Shown in pieces: positions 1 through 11,619 of a stretch of DNA of 64,000 bases. The translations under genes were made by a program, and so were the position numbers. Source of the DNA: Isoetes taiwanensis (taxonomy: Eukaryota; Streptophyta; Lycopodiopsida; Isoetales; Isoetaceae); assembly GCA_021234155.1 (NCBI GenBank), contig JAJEKV010000002.1, positions 25,598,617 through 25,662,616 on the forward strand. The letters are read 5' to 3'. A model generated the notes under the pieces. The model saw only the letters and a list, made by a program, of their open reading frames with translations, was not told the origin of the DNA and searched no databases. Position 1 is the first letter of the stretch; each line of letters opens with the position of its first letter.

Positions 1-697
1 TGAAACCCCATGGTAAGAGGTCCTCCAAAGGCCGACGTGGGTTTTGAGAGGGTATCTTGATACGAGGTTCACCCCACCACCCGCTACAGGGCTTAGAATG
101 TAAGCTGGCTGGGCAACATGCTGCTAACAGGGCCTGTATGTAGGCTGGCTGAGCTACCCATTGTCCCGGAGTTTGTTTATGATGGTTTGGTACTCTGGTT
201 ATGTTCTTTGCTCTTGATGTTCATGTTGTTTTCTTTATTGTCATAGTCTAGCGTTGCACCATAGGTTCTTGTGTCTTTGAGTTGTTTATGTTTGTTTCTC
301 AAGACTTTCAAGATGTTTTAGCATGCGGAGGCAGCTATGGGATCCCTACTTAGTCACAAGGACTAACCCCTTTGAGTGCATGCAGTGATTGAGCAAGGTG
401 GTGCTCGGGCCAGTAGCAGTGGTACTGTTCAGGATCGTGGCCGACTTTGGAGTTTTTCTAGAAGATGAATCTTAGCTTTGGTTTTGCATAAATCTATATG
501 GGTGTATTTCTTTTGAGCTATATTACAATGGTTGGATATTAGTTATATACATAATGAGAATCATTTTCAATTATCTACTGGAAGATTAAATTCTTCACCA
601 ACATAGTGGATTAAAGTTTTCATATCAACCTAGATCTAACCTCAAGTATTGACAAGATCCCGAGTTGCATATTGCTCAACTCGGCAGGCTCGTCACA
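1..697 (+). repeat. 3' part of an LTR, family A
   Basis: The window opens inside an LTR-like sequence that ends with CGTCACA at 691-697. It shares its layout with the downstream copy at 708-3178: both contain GATCCCYACTTAGTC (341-355 here, 2799-2813 there) followed by a CTAACCCC block, then an AT-rich stretch with GATTAAATTCTT, and both finish on a CGTCACAGT end. No coding sequence is seen. The 5' part lies outside the window, so it could be a solo LTR or part of a full element. Confidence 0.5.
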
Positions 698-707
698 GTA
701 TAGAGAC

Positions 708-3178
708 TGTAACGGACCTAGGATTTTGAGGTAAATTGTGGATTATTTTATTAAAGGATGCAAAGGAATATTAATCAAAATATCACGCATGCAGAGAAAT
801 ACGTCGTATATGTAGAGATTATACGGATGGAATACTGGTGGTTAAAAATAAATATAAGTACAGAGAAAAGCATTTGGAAAAAGATTGATTGCAGAGGGAT
901 TAAGGAGCGAATTGCATGCAGAGCTCTGGGAGCGTGTTGGAGCGCAAAAGAAGCAACAAGCGGGATTCCAGGTGGGGATCAAGCCTTACACCTGGGGTTT
1001 TTCTAGTGTTGATACAACAGTAGGATTGTTCAAGAACTTGGCATGGATTTAAAGTAAATTGTAAGTGCGTGGATATGAATTAACTTGCATGATTGTATAT
1101 GTAAGTATTTTATGATTGCATATGAAAAGCTTGCAAAAGCATCATAGTCTAATGATTCAGAAGTGATTGGAATAGCAGATTAGAACTTGAGAAATGGATT
1201 AAGATAAAAGTATGGCAGAAATTAGTTAAAACTGTAAAAGTTTCTCTTGCATGCTGCCGTTTGCATAGCATGAACTTGATGAACTAGAATGATCAGGAAG
1301 CATGAGAAGTTATGTGAAATGGATTAGAATTGAAGTGATAAGTCCAGAACTGGCAAAGACTGCAGTATTTTTCTTGAATGTTTCTTTGAATAACGCATGA
1401 TCTTGCCGATTTGGCATGCTGCAAAAGCATGTGAATCATACTCGAATGGGCGATTTGGGCCTTAGGGAGGCCGAAATGGAGAGAGGATACGTAATTAGGA
1501 AGTTTGGATTAAGATCCGGCCGGAATGATATGATCTTGGTGGCCCGTAATCGGCTCAGAACCATCAAATTTGCATCATAAACGGGCCGAAATGGCAAGAA
1601 ATCTTCCTTGACAGCAAATTCGAAGCCTTGTGTGATCTTCATGTAGATTCAATGGCCCGGAGGCCGATCCTACGATCCCCGGTCTGAATTTTATCAAGAA
1701 GAAAAATCTGTTAGAATCATTTTTCTATGACCACAAACAAAGAAGATTCGACTTGGAAATCTCACAGAAAAGCCAAAATCGGGCTGGATTCATGAAGTTT
1801 TGGGCTGATCCGATGGCTTGGAGGCCGGATCCACAAGCCGCTGGCGCTAACGTTAGGGTTAGGTTAAAACAGAATAAAAAATTAATAGTTAGTTTATTAT
1901 AGTGTTAACAAATGTTAAAAGAAAGATAAAGGTTAATTTAAGAGTATAGCTATATTTACGGTTAGTTATGAAATTAACAGTGAGCTAGTAAGATATTGGG
2001 ATATGTTAGGATTAGTCGATTAATGATGGCATATTGCAAGGTAGAGGTAATGGGTGGAGAATGAGCGTTAAAACCATTAAATTAAAATATGAAGGCAATC
2101 GTCGTTAAGGTCTTAGTTAATCCATTTTAATAAAATAATTAACCTAGTTGAGAATTGGAGTTGCTAAGGAATGTTTTATTGTAATTTAATAGTGATGGTT
2201 GTATTTTGCATTATTAAGGCTATGGTTGGACATTTCATGTTACATAAAGTGTGAATTATGTAATTTATTTGATGTTGAGTATGTTAAGGCATGGAGCATG
2301 ATGGTGAATTGTATGTAATTGTCTATGGTGAAATTCTTTGATATAGACCTCTGGGGCCGGAGTCTAGGTGCGATGGTCTAGACTCACGGTTTTGCACAGT
2401 GCTATGCAAATGGTAATATTTGAACATCGGGCGTTGGTACCGTATGGTACAACGTCATGCACAGTTAAGTGGTCCTCCAATGCTGGACGCAGCGTGGATG
2501 GGTGTGTACACACGTGGTTACCCCGCCTCTATGTCACTGGCCTGATCAGCCGAGTTGACCTTGCTCAGACCCAGAGGAATATTGGTTGCAATGTTGATGC
2601 TATGGTTGCTTGGCTAGTGTATATGTGGTTTTTAATGTTGGAATCAAGTTGCAATGGTTGTGCTTAGTATAATTATGCACTGTGATTATGTTGGTTGGAT
2701 TAGTAACTTGGATTGCGGGTGGGGGGTTACGGTAAGGCTAAGTTATTGTTCTAAGTTAATGCTTGTGGTAGTTGATGCTTGATATATTCTAAATCCCCGA
2801 TCCCCACTTAGTCCATGTGACTAACCCCGTGGTTAATGGTGTAAGCAGAAGTGCGAGATGCTCCGGAAAGTAGCCAAGCTGCAGAAAGGCGAGAGTAGGA
2901 GTGTGTGCATTGCTAGACAATATATTTGCTTAATATTACTATTATCATTATGGATCGACGTAAAACTATAATTATTTTTAAACTTGGTTGTTGTATGGGG
3001 TCTTGCCGAGCAATGGCAAGCATAGTTTCTTTGGGACCTTAGAGCATGAATAAAGATTAAATTCTTTACCTAAGTATGCATGTATCAATTTCTTGAGTTG
3101 CAAAGGCTAAATAGATCCAACGGTAGAGATCGATGGGATCTCCAGTTACCAAGAGGTTAACTGGCCAGGCCCGTCACA
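708..3178 (+). repeat. LTR-like repeat of the same family, probably solo
   Basis: It starts TGTAACGGACCTAGG at 708 and ends CCCGTCACA at 3178, the TG...CA ends expected of a gypsy LTR. The last 400 bp match the motif order of the copy at 1-697. Only 10 bp separate the two copies. No Met-tRNA primer site follows 3178 and no matching 5-bp target duplication is visible, so this may be a solo LTR or the remains of a nested insertion. Its 2.47 kb length is large, and internal insertions are possible. Confidence 0.4.
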
Positions 3179-5489
3179 GTGGAGAAGTGGTTTATGATTA
3201 TCTACTATAGACCATGTTAAGGAGGTACTATGCCAAGGTGGAAACTGGATTATAAGTACCCAGCTCCTGAGAGGGAAAACACTTTAAAAGTGTAGGTTTG
3301 ATTCGTGGAACGGTAGATAATAATGTGTATGAGGATGTTGATCCATAAATTATGGATTATAAAATTACACATATATTGTGTTTGGTAAAGAGATTGATGT
3401 TCCTGAGGTGTGAAACAAAGACGCAAGATTATAGACGACTAAGAAGACCACGTAGGCACGTGAATACACTTAATAACGTTGGTCAAATGCATGATCCTTA
3501 TGCAGGGTGAAAATTAAAGAAATGGCCGATCCTATGCGGCGGGGTATGTAGACGGGATAAGAGATCGACAATAGTGTGGGACGTAGTTTTCCCACAAGGT
3601 GAAGAGAGCTGAGGTCGAACCGACGCGTTATGTGAATAAGCATTCAGAAGATCACCGGAATGGAAGACGAGAATTGCTAGCAAAGGGTGCAACCGCCCCA
3701 AAGCTACAAAGTATGTTGGAGCTCGGCGAAGCTTATTCTATGAAGGAAAGTTGACGTTGAACTAATGATACATTAGGAAGGCAAGTAATGTACCCACACG
3801 ACAAATGGAAGACAAGAGGTGCTTGAAAGTTGTTGTAAACAATGTTTCAAATATAGAGAGTTTGGAGGGACACTTTGAAGAGACCAAAGCCTGGAATATG
3901 AAGAAGGGAGGCATCCAATGAACATCTCGCCAAGGAGGATGTGCTCTGGACTTGGTATCGTGTGTGCATCCCGAGGAGTAGTTCTGCGTTGGTAGATGTG
4001 TATTAGGACCATTTACTAGGAACATAGCTAGAAAAAAGATTGGGTATATACTAGAACTTTTAGTTCACATATATGAATACGGAGGTAATGAAGATAAGAA
4101 TTCCTATAGTAGACATCAAGTATGGCCACTAGGAACTTAGGGTGGCATGTGCCCCTATGGAATTTATGACCGTGAAAGTGAGGACTAAGGCAACCTAAGG
4201 ATAGAGAGTCTAGAAGGTGTGGTGTGAAATCCACAAAGATATATAGGAGAAGCATCTAGGGCTACGTCAACGAATCATATATGAGTCAAGAGTTAGGGTT
4301 GGTGCACATATGTTACTATATCTCATAATAACAACGTAGTGGTTTCGGATGTTTGAAGGATTTAGTAGTATTACATACTACACTAGCGAGGATATCAAGG
4401 ATGTCGATTGTGACATCCAGATGTATGTCATATTAAAAGATAATAGAATATTCGTACAAGGCGAGGGAAATATTACTTGACAAGGTTTACAGAAGGAGCA
4501 TAATGATATGCTTATATACGAGATATTGGGTTAGGTATGCTTTACCAGAGATAAGCATTCAAGTTATCCGAATGGTTAGAGTTGATTATCTTAGATACGT
4601 CGTACTAAGGAAGACGAGAAAAGTTTAAATGAGTGAGAATAGCTAGAGTAAGTCTAGCATATACGGTGATGTTACGTTCAAAAACATCCCGAGGATGGTT
4701 GGAACGGTATTGGAATAACCGATAATGAGAGCTTAACTACTCAAAGGTTCTAGATACCAATGTATTAGTTCAACGTTATAAGCTAAGAGCATTTATTTGG
4801 TTTTGGGAATGAAAAGATATATAAGAATATCGCGTCCCCTGATGGAAGATAAGAAGGAGTACGATGACTTTGGCGATTATACCTTTACAATCAAGAAGAG
4901 GGCAGTACATAGGAATTCCAAGTCCCGATAAAATCAAGACGAGGTGTATTGATCATAACGGTTAAGGTTATATAGACCAGTAGTCCATATAATCGAAGAG
5001 TTACCCTACACGCGGTGAACAATTCTAGGTACAGAAGTAGAAGCTGGGGGATCCGTTTCCTTGCGGCATAGACCCGTTAGAGATTATGACTTCGAAACTC
5101 TTAAGAGGGTAAGGAATTGGATAATCATATGGCGGTTATTAACGAAGATTGAAACATTGGATTTTCCTATTAGAGGACCAGGGGGTTTTAGTGCCTCCGC
5201 TTCATTATGAGGGAGCCAAAGACGACAACATTCAAAGGGATCAAAAGTTGAGGTTGACGTGCTAACTTAAGATAAATAGGTTAGGTGTGACAAAACATGG
5301 CGAAACGCAAATTAACTGAAGGAACCTTTAGAAAAGGCCTTGGACTGTGGTAGAAACCTTTGGAACTATGGCATAATCCCATGGGAAAATTATAGTTTAT
5401 GTACGGGGTTAAAGTACCATAAGTTTAAATTCATCCCTTTTAGGTCAACCCCTTAGGTTAAGATACTCCATGGTGGCGTACCTTTATTG
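3179..5489. other. Anonymous decayed sequence, no gene recognised
   Basis: About 2.3 kb without a convincing reading frame. Short minus-strand open frames at 3498-4255 show no family motif. The composition and frequent stops suggest old retroelement sequence, possibly the body of the minus-strand LTR whose start lies at 5543, but I could not find that LTR's other end. Confidence 0.3.
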
Positions 5490-5558
5490 GGTGACGTGTC
5501 AGCTTATTTATACATATATCATATAAATACATGGAACGTCACATTCACCCCCTCTTAG
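5490..5558 (-). mobile_element. Start of a minus-strand gypsy LTR with its polypurine tract
   Basis: Read on the minus strand, a purine tract AAGAGGGGGTGAA (from about 5558) runs straight into TGTGACGTTCC at 5543, the classic polypurine-tract to 3'-LTR junction. The head contains a second inverted ACGTCAC motif at 5490-5501. The same head occurs at 10465 (-), 27426 (+) and 48243 (+), but beyond about 55 bp this LTR does not resemble them. The LTR body continues to lower coordinates; its end was not found. Confidence 0.6.
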
Positions 5559-7920
5559 AAAATGATGCTGTCCTCAGCATTGGGGTTAGTTAAACAAATG
5601 ACGGTTAATCGAAAACTGCAATAGAAGGAAGTATTCTTAAACCTTCTTATGATAAGTATGTTAAATGCACCTTGGTGCTTAAACTCTTCTATGCAGATCC
5701 ATACATGGGCAAGTCACGTACTGCGTACTGGCCTGCACATGTGAATACATCAGCATGTACAAGTCCAACGTAGAGTTGGCCCCTGCCCATTTGGGAAGTA
5801 GGTGGTACAGCCACATCATAAGAACTACAAAGGTTACATTTCAGCTAAGTTAGAGCAGATCTCTAGCAGTGTGGGATGAGGATATATGTTTGTTATGTAC
5901 ATAGCATGGACACATACGATAAACATGCTGGAGAGGTAATCTAGGTGGTGACACTAGGAGAGAAAGACGAGCGTATCCTAAAGTTACCATGGAGGGTCCG
6001 GAGATACGTTCAAATGTGTAAAGGATGATCAATCCGTTCTGCGTGCTAGGGTATGATGTGGTAGTTTGCACTTGAAGTAAATGTCAACGGCCAATAGAAT
6101 AAAGCTTAAGGTAGTGGGGTTGAGTAGTACAATAGTACAATTCCAGGATAGGTATCAAATAGGAGTTACATGCTAGAAGCTAAAATGTGTCTTGAATAGA
6201 CACCTAAAACTAGCTTTCCCACATGATCCATACCGGATCGTGCAGGTGACGCCATGGGTTTCATGGAGGTCTCAACATGGATACAAGTCCGTGTTGTCTC
6301 AACATAGATAATTGTAGAAAGGCTCACAAAGTACAAGGCAAGCACCTTGTAATTCACGATTTATAACGAAGGCTCACCCTCTTAGGCCATGACTATGGCT
6401 TAAATGCGATGCCAAATCATTTGGAATGCCGAACAACAAAGATGACATCATGACAGAGAAATGTAATGAGTAACATTTCCGTGGATGTAGGACAATGTTG
6501 GATTATAACTCCCAATGATAGGTAGGTTTACAATATAAGGGCCATATAATAGTGGCTTAGAAGGCACAAGACGGTTAACGGATACGTAAAGGAGTAATTG
6601 GATTGGTGACTCTACTGAATATAGATCACAACTAAAGGATGATTTGTATACGATGTGGTGATGCATGATATTTAGCAACTGGATAGATAGGTTATTACCT
6701 AACATGAAGGGTGGTCATTGCTAATATACAAAGGTAGATTTGCGGGTTTGAAAGGCAAAAAAGAGCTGAAAAACTCCTTAAAGATTTGGTGCATGGCTTA
6801 GGAAGAAGACTTCCATGTCCTAAGACAAGATGGTGAATTGAATTCACCAAGGACATTTTAATAAATAGATAGATAGGTAGATAGCATTTATATGTCATGC
6901 CACATTGGCAAAGGCCCCGAGGACATATGATGGACCCCGGAGACTTGAACACAATATCTCCGAATAGAGGAGGCCTACCTTGGGGGGTCTTTGGGTGGTA
7001 CTGTCCTTTGGGACATTCACATAACCCCTTGGAATACGTAAGTTCATTTGTGGAACTTAACACCATTTGGGGATTAAAGGAATGGTTGGAAATACTTTTC
7101 CCCAACCATATTTGGATACCCTAGAAGGAGGTGAGTAATCAACAATGGTTGGGTGGCATTGGATTGTACGGGAGAACAACTCTAAAAAAAAAAAAGGGTA
7201 GATTGTTGTCACTTTGACAGGCGTGTGGTGCAGATAACTACTCATAGCCATATAGGCGGTGAAGTTTGGCACAAAATGATACCAAGGTTTGTACCCAACA
7301 AAAGGACTCATTACGTATTTCAGAGTATGTGCCATGATCTAGGGGAAGTGATCCGTAAAAGGAACAAGACCAATGAGAAGGAATATTGAAGGGTGGTAGG
7401 ATCAAAGGAATCCAAACCGATGGTCTAGAGGGGTGCTGCATGGCAGTCCCTAGTCGATTGGACGACAAAGAGATCCTTTCTCTGGGAACTGAGACGAGTC
7501 AAGGTTTAGGCACTAGAGTGAGGCAACGTTAATTAGAATTATGTTTATAAAACATTACTTATATAACGTCGAATAAGGTCTAATATAAAGCATATGAATG
7601 TAATATGGATTGAATCATGGCAAGGGCCGAAGAAACTGTGTTATCAAGGCATCTGCCAAAGGACAATAATAATTAAAGTTATGGATCGAGGAACGCCGAT
7701 AACTGGACATTATTATCGTCGCCTAAAGAATATCCAAGGATATAACACATGCTGCTATTCTAGAGAGTTGCCCTGTCGTTAATTAAATTCCGGAATTAGT
7801 CCCACCAAGTGAGTTGATGTTATCATAACAAGTTGGCCGGACTTGCTAGATTACGTCGTGTCATTTGGTCGGTTTATTCCTAGGGGATACTAGCTTTATA
7901 TATGGTTAACAGTTATCCGC
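5559..7920. other. Decayed internal retroelement-like sequence
   Basis: No protein family is recognisable on either strand. By position this would be the internal part of the minus-strand element ending at 5543. The minus-strand open frames between 5850 and 7468 give no gag, RT, integrase or chromodomain motif. A 12-A run lies at 7184-7195. It may be a non-autonomous or heavily mutated element. Confidence 0.3.
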
Positions 7921-8060
7921 TTGACTATGGCAGAGAAAGGTCGACTCCCGTGGCCATGGCAAGAGTGCTTACTCCGGCGGCTATGGCGAGAGAGTTTGCC
8001 CGGCGGCTATGGCGAGAGCTTGTCTCCGGCGGCTATGGCGAGAGAGCTTGCCCTGGCGGA
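7921..8060 (+). repeat. GC-rich minisatellite, units of about 26-29 bp
   Basis: Three clear tandem copies of a unit containing GGCGGCTATGGCGAGAG, with small length changes, are preceded by one or two degenerate copies that keep CTATGGCAGAG or CCATGGCAAGAG. The block is far more GC-rich than its AT-rich surroundings. Two overlapping short open frames cross it but look accidental. Confidence 0.7.
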
Positions 8061-8159
8061 GTTGCTGCCTCCACTTCGTGGGTTTACCAAAGGCACGGCT
8101 CTAATTTTAAAATATAGATGCATTATAAATATTAGAAAAAGGGTTATATCCCTTCAAGA

Positions 8160-8395
8160 AAGAAGTTGGCTTATTGGTGAAGGTGTTGGTTTGGGTGCAG
8201 AAGGTCAGGGGTTCAAGACCCCATAGTACCCTTTTATATAAAAGTTGCTATGCAGAGAAATAGAGTACTATATGTGTATAAGAAATATGTGAAAGACATA
8301 TGTTACATTCAAGAGAGAGTTTGGTGTGGTTGTAGGCACCTAGGTTTGGAGTTCAGAGGTCATGGGCTCAAATCTGGGTTGAGGCGCCATAAAAT
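8160..8395 (+). mobile_element. Pair of tRNA-derived SINE-like sequences
   Basis: An RNA polymerase III type internal promoter is visible: an A-box-like TGGCTTATTGG at 8167-8177 and a B-box-like GGTTCAAGACC at 8210-8220, at tRNA-like spacing. A diverged second copy follows in the same orientation, with B-box-like GGCTCAAATCT at 8365-8375 and the matching upstream words GGTTTGG and CAGAGGTCA. Neither folds into an obvious functional tRNA by eye, so SINE heads or tRNA-like relics fit better than tRNA genes. Confidence 0.4.
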
Positions 8396-8740
8396 ATGTA
8401 TATAAAGAAAAATAATAAAATTTTTATACGGCGGAAATACGCGTTTTTATACTCTGGTTGGCCGACAAGATTATATGCCGCGTTTCTACCGCGTCTGTGA
8501 GTCGATCAAAAGCAAGCGGCGCCCGAGTTGACTTTCGGGGCCCCTCCTTGACCATTTTTCGCCAGCTAACGACGCCCGATCCAATGGAGCCATTTCCGCC
8601 TTCATCCCAGCTACCTACAAAAGGTTATAGCCCCTCCAAACTTGGGTCCTCCAAATTAAGCCTCTAACTTCTTTAAACCTAACCGACGAAGCTACGAAGT
8701 TAGAGTTTGGCCGGTGCTATGATTCCGGCCAACCGTAATC

Positions 8741-10465
8741 ATGGCTCGATACCACTTTTGACGCCTCCTCAATATATACGACACCCACCAGATATACATA
8801 CAGGGGACTTTCCCCCCATGGCAACCAACTTGCCATGAGCAGGGCCCTCCGTCTATTTCGGGCCATCTATGAAATGATGCCCGAAAGAAGGACACGAAGG
8901 GGTCATTCGACCCACGCCTTCAATGGGACTCCTACGTCGCGGAAGCATGAATACAAGGGTTAGCACACAAAGATAAATCATATATAAATAACCACCACGG
9001 CGGGTGGTGCATCCATCCAAATACCAACGGCATAGAATATGCATCTAAACCTAAGAAAACACCCAAACCCCGGGTTCTACCCCTCGGACTCGGTGAGGAT
9101 CGACCGACTACCGGGCCTCAAGAGATCAAAGTGACCGAGTCTTGGCATGGCGTTGGCTGGCATAGAACATCGGCTAGGGTTGACCACTCCATCCGCCCCT
9201 CCTGTGCACACACTTTGCGGATGGGTCAATTCACGCTATGGCTTCGCTTATAGCCTTCCTGGAGACGCGGGTTCAAGGTATCACCCTTTGAGCCTACTCC
9301 AGTTCATGGCCCCCGGTCCGATGAGGCGTGCCTGGGAAGCGCCCCTTCCGAATCACAATGGTTCCATGGGTGAGCTAGAGAATACGTGCGCATCGGGCGA
9401 CCCCCGCATCCGCACCCGACTTACTCACCCTAAATCTACTCAAAGTGCAAGGTGCCCCATACGGGTCACACCACTACACCTGTGGAGTGTCGGACCCATA
9501 CCCGGCCCTCGCGGACCGCTATCGCCTAGCCCACTCGTAGGAGTCTCGAGCCTTTTATGTTCGCGCAAGACCCCACCCCCACTTCACCACCACCGTGTTC
9601 CTTGTCCGGTGCTAAGCCACCCATAGCGTCCTATGACCCGGTGGGCTCTTGTGCACATGCCGCAATATTGGGAATTACAGGGTTTTATCTAGGAACATAC
9701 TAACGTATATGAGTTCAGAGGTCTCTACCCCACCCTTATTTCCCCCATTTCCAGAGTGATACCATACAAAGAACTATTAATCCATCCTTTTTAGGAACCA
9801 AACCCGTAATCGAAATATAAAGAGAACTTACCTTTACAATCAAGGGTTAGTTCCTACCATTAAAACACAGAGAGAACAGATTTAAACATCACAACAAGTG
9901 CCCAACAGGCCCCCTAGAATTCACAACTAAACTACTACCAACCAAGTTTTTACCGGACCCGTTATATCGGGGTGCTTCCATAGTGTTTGCATTTAAGGGT
10001 GGCAGCAACAACTAGGGGTTGTTTAGTGATTTTGGTGAGGTCAGCAACAGTCCTTGGGACCAAAATTTACCTCCTTGGCCAAGAATCCTCCTTAAGGCCA
10101 CCGCTCCTTACGCCAAGAATAACCTTGGGCCAAATGCTCCTTTAAGCCCGGCCTCCCTCTCCTCCATCTCCAAATTGCTCCTAATTCGAATTGGGGCACA
10201 AAAGCCCTAATTTGGGTGTCCAAAATGGAAACCATGCCTTGCCCAATCGATTTGGGCCAAGTGGCACCCCCTTGTTGGTGATAATTAACTAATTTAGCTT
10301 AATTAGGGTAATTAGGCTATATACTTTATAATTATCCACAATGGATTTATTAACATGGCTAAATAAAACCATTGTGGTCGACGCCCACTTAGCCAATTAC
10401 CCCCTTATGTCCTAGTGACGTGTCCCGGTGCATACGTATACCGTATGAATGCCTGGAACGTCACA
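8741..10465 (-). mobile_element. Gypsy LTR with adjacent primer-binding site, minus strand
   Basis: On the minus strand the LTR begins TGTGACGTTCC at 10465 and ends GGCGTCA at 8759 (about 1.7 kb). It is followed within a few bases by TGGTATCGAGCC (8754-8743), close to the initiator Met-tRNA primer site TGGTATCAGAGC. This makes it a 5' LTR whose internal region would run to lower coordinates. The LTR tail, with words such as GTGTCCTTC and GGAGGGCCC, resembles the end of the LTR at 27426-28923. It interrupts the DIRS-like relic that starts at 10466. Open frames inside it are not genes. Confidence 0.65.
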
Positions 10466-11225
10466 CCAAACACCAAGCAGAAAGTGTCCAATATGCCCAT
10501 GAAAGAGGCCAGGCTACGGGTGCAGACACGTGAGCACGACAACAAACTAGAGGCTAAAGCGGTAAACTTTTCTCTTCTGGAAGAAGCAATGGAGAGAAAA
10601 CCTGTGTACGTATTCAAGACAAAACCCAGGAACATAGCTCAAGAAGGTTGAAGTTGACATTTATGAAGAGCTAAAACAAATCCCGCATCCTCAAAGTCAT
10701 GCAAAATAAGAGCTCGAGAATGAGAAAAATTAACAGCACAAACTGTAAAGAGGAAGTCATCAATGTAAGGTGAGCAACGATAGCCGAAAGATCTCCACCT
10801 GCGAACCATTTGACGCATGAGATTGGTGAACACAAAACAAGCTATTGAAAGGCCAAATGGAAGGGATGTGAACATATAAAAGTGCCTTCAAATTCAAAGC
10901 CCAGGAAGGTCCAAAAGTCTGGGTGAATATCAACATGATGATAACCCCGAGTGTGAATCAATGGTGAAAAGCAAATCCCCTCTGCACATCGAAGGCGCGT
11001 CCTTAATAGTTTCGTACTCAAAAGTAGTCTGCAACAAAAAGGAATTCACAAAACGAAGGTCAAGAATCAAGCAAAATTTATCATTAGTCACAAAATCAAT
11101 ATGCTGAAAGTAGGTTTATGGTTAGGTTGAAACCAGAGAAAAGGAGGAGGGCCATTCAACCAAGGCAGTTTATACCCATTAGCCACTGAGTCCAAAACCA
11201 TGGTAGAAGACCAAAAAGACTACCG
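10466..11225 (-). pseudogene. DIRS/Ngaro-like reverse transcriptase relic
   Basis: Minus-strand translation in shifting frames gives, in order, NGYKLPWLNGPPPF (about 11.18 kb), KFCLILDLRFVNSFL (about 11.07 kb), SGYHHVDIHP with LGFEFEGTFY (about 10.9 kb), FTSLPFGLSIACFVFTNL, then SPYIDDFLF (the YxDD-type catalytic motif, about 10.76 kb) and LGFVLNTYTGFLS (about 10.63 kb). This order and wording are those of reverse transcriptases from tyrosine-recombinase retrotransposons (DIRS and Ngaro groups) rather than plant gypsy or copia, whose equivalents are MPFGLTNAP and LPFGL.NAP. At least three frameshifts or stops are present. The gypsy LTR ending at 10465 cuts it off, and no tyrosine recombinase was found. 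The retrotransposon call is secure; the DIRS assignment rests on pattern recognition. Confidence 0.65.
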
Positions 11226-11619
11226 GAAAGAAAGGTGCTTCTTGAGTCTGTTCTTTAAATAATGGACATTAGGGTGTAACTGTGTCCCAGAGAACAGAGT
11301 GCAAAACTCTGAAAACACCAATCAAAAATGTTGTACACTAAAAATTCTTGTTAGAGCCGAACGACATAAAAATTGTTACTATGCCATTTTCACAATGGCT
11401 AATGACCACACTATTGCACTCTAATACCCTTGGCTTTGAAGAAACAACGTACAACTCCCAACCATAGATAAAAAATGAATTAACAAGCAAGTATAAGCAC
11501 CAAATAAACATCAGTATGACAAATCAGACAAGGAAAGATGGAAGGATACTTTCAAATGTCAGAATTAGGTGATATTAAGAAGTTGTTAGTTCTGGAAGTT
11601 AGAAGAAAGAGGAAGCTAT
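11226..11619. other. No recognisable gene
   Basis: AT-rich sequence upstream (in minus-strand sense) of the DIRS-like relic and before the copia relic. No motif was recognised on either strand. Confidence 0.3.

Noticed and set aside
8160-8232. Functional tRNA gene
   Set aside because: Box A and B-like words are present but no convincing acceptor stem or anticodon arm is visible.
9147-9626. 159-codon plus frame
   Set aside because: It lies inside the gypsy LTR (8759-10465) and shows no family motif.
5490-10465. Pairing the LTR head at 5543 with the LTR at 8759-10465 as one element
   Set aside because: Only the first 55 bp agree; bodies of LTRs from one element should match throughout.
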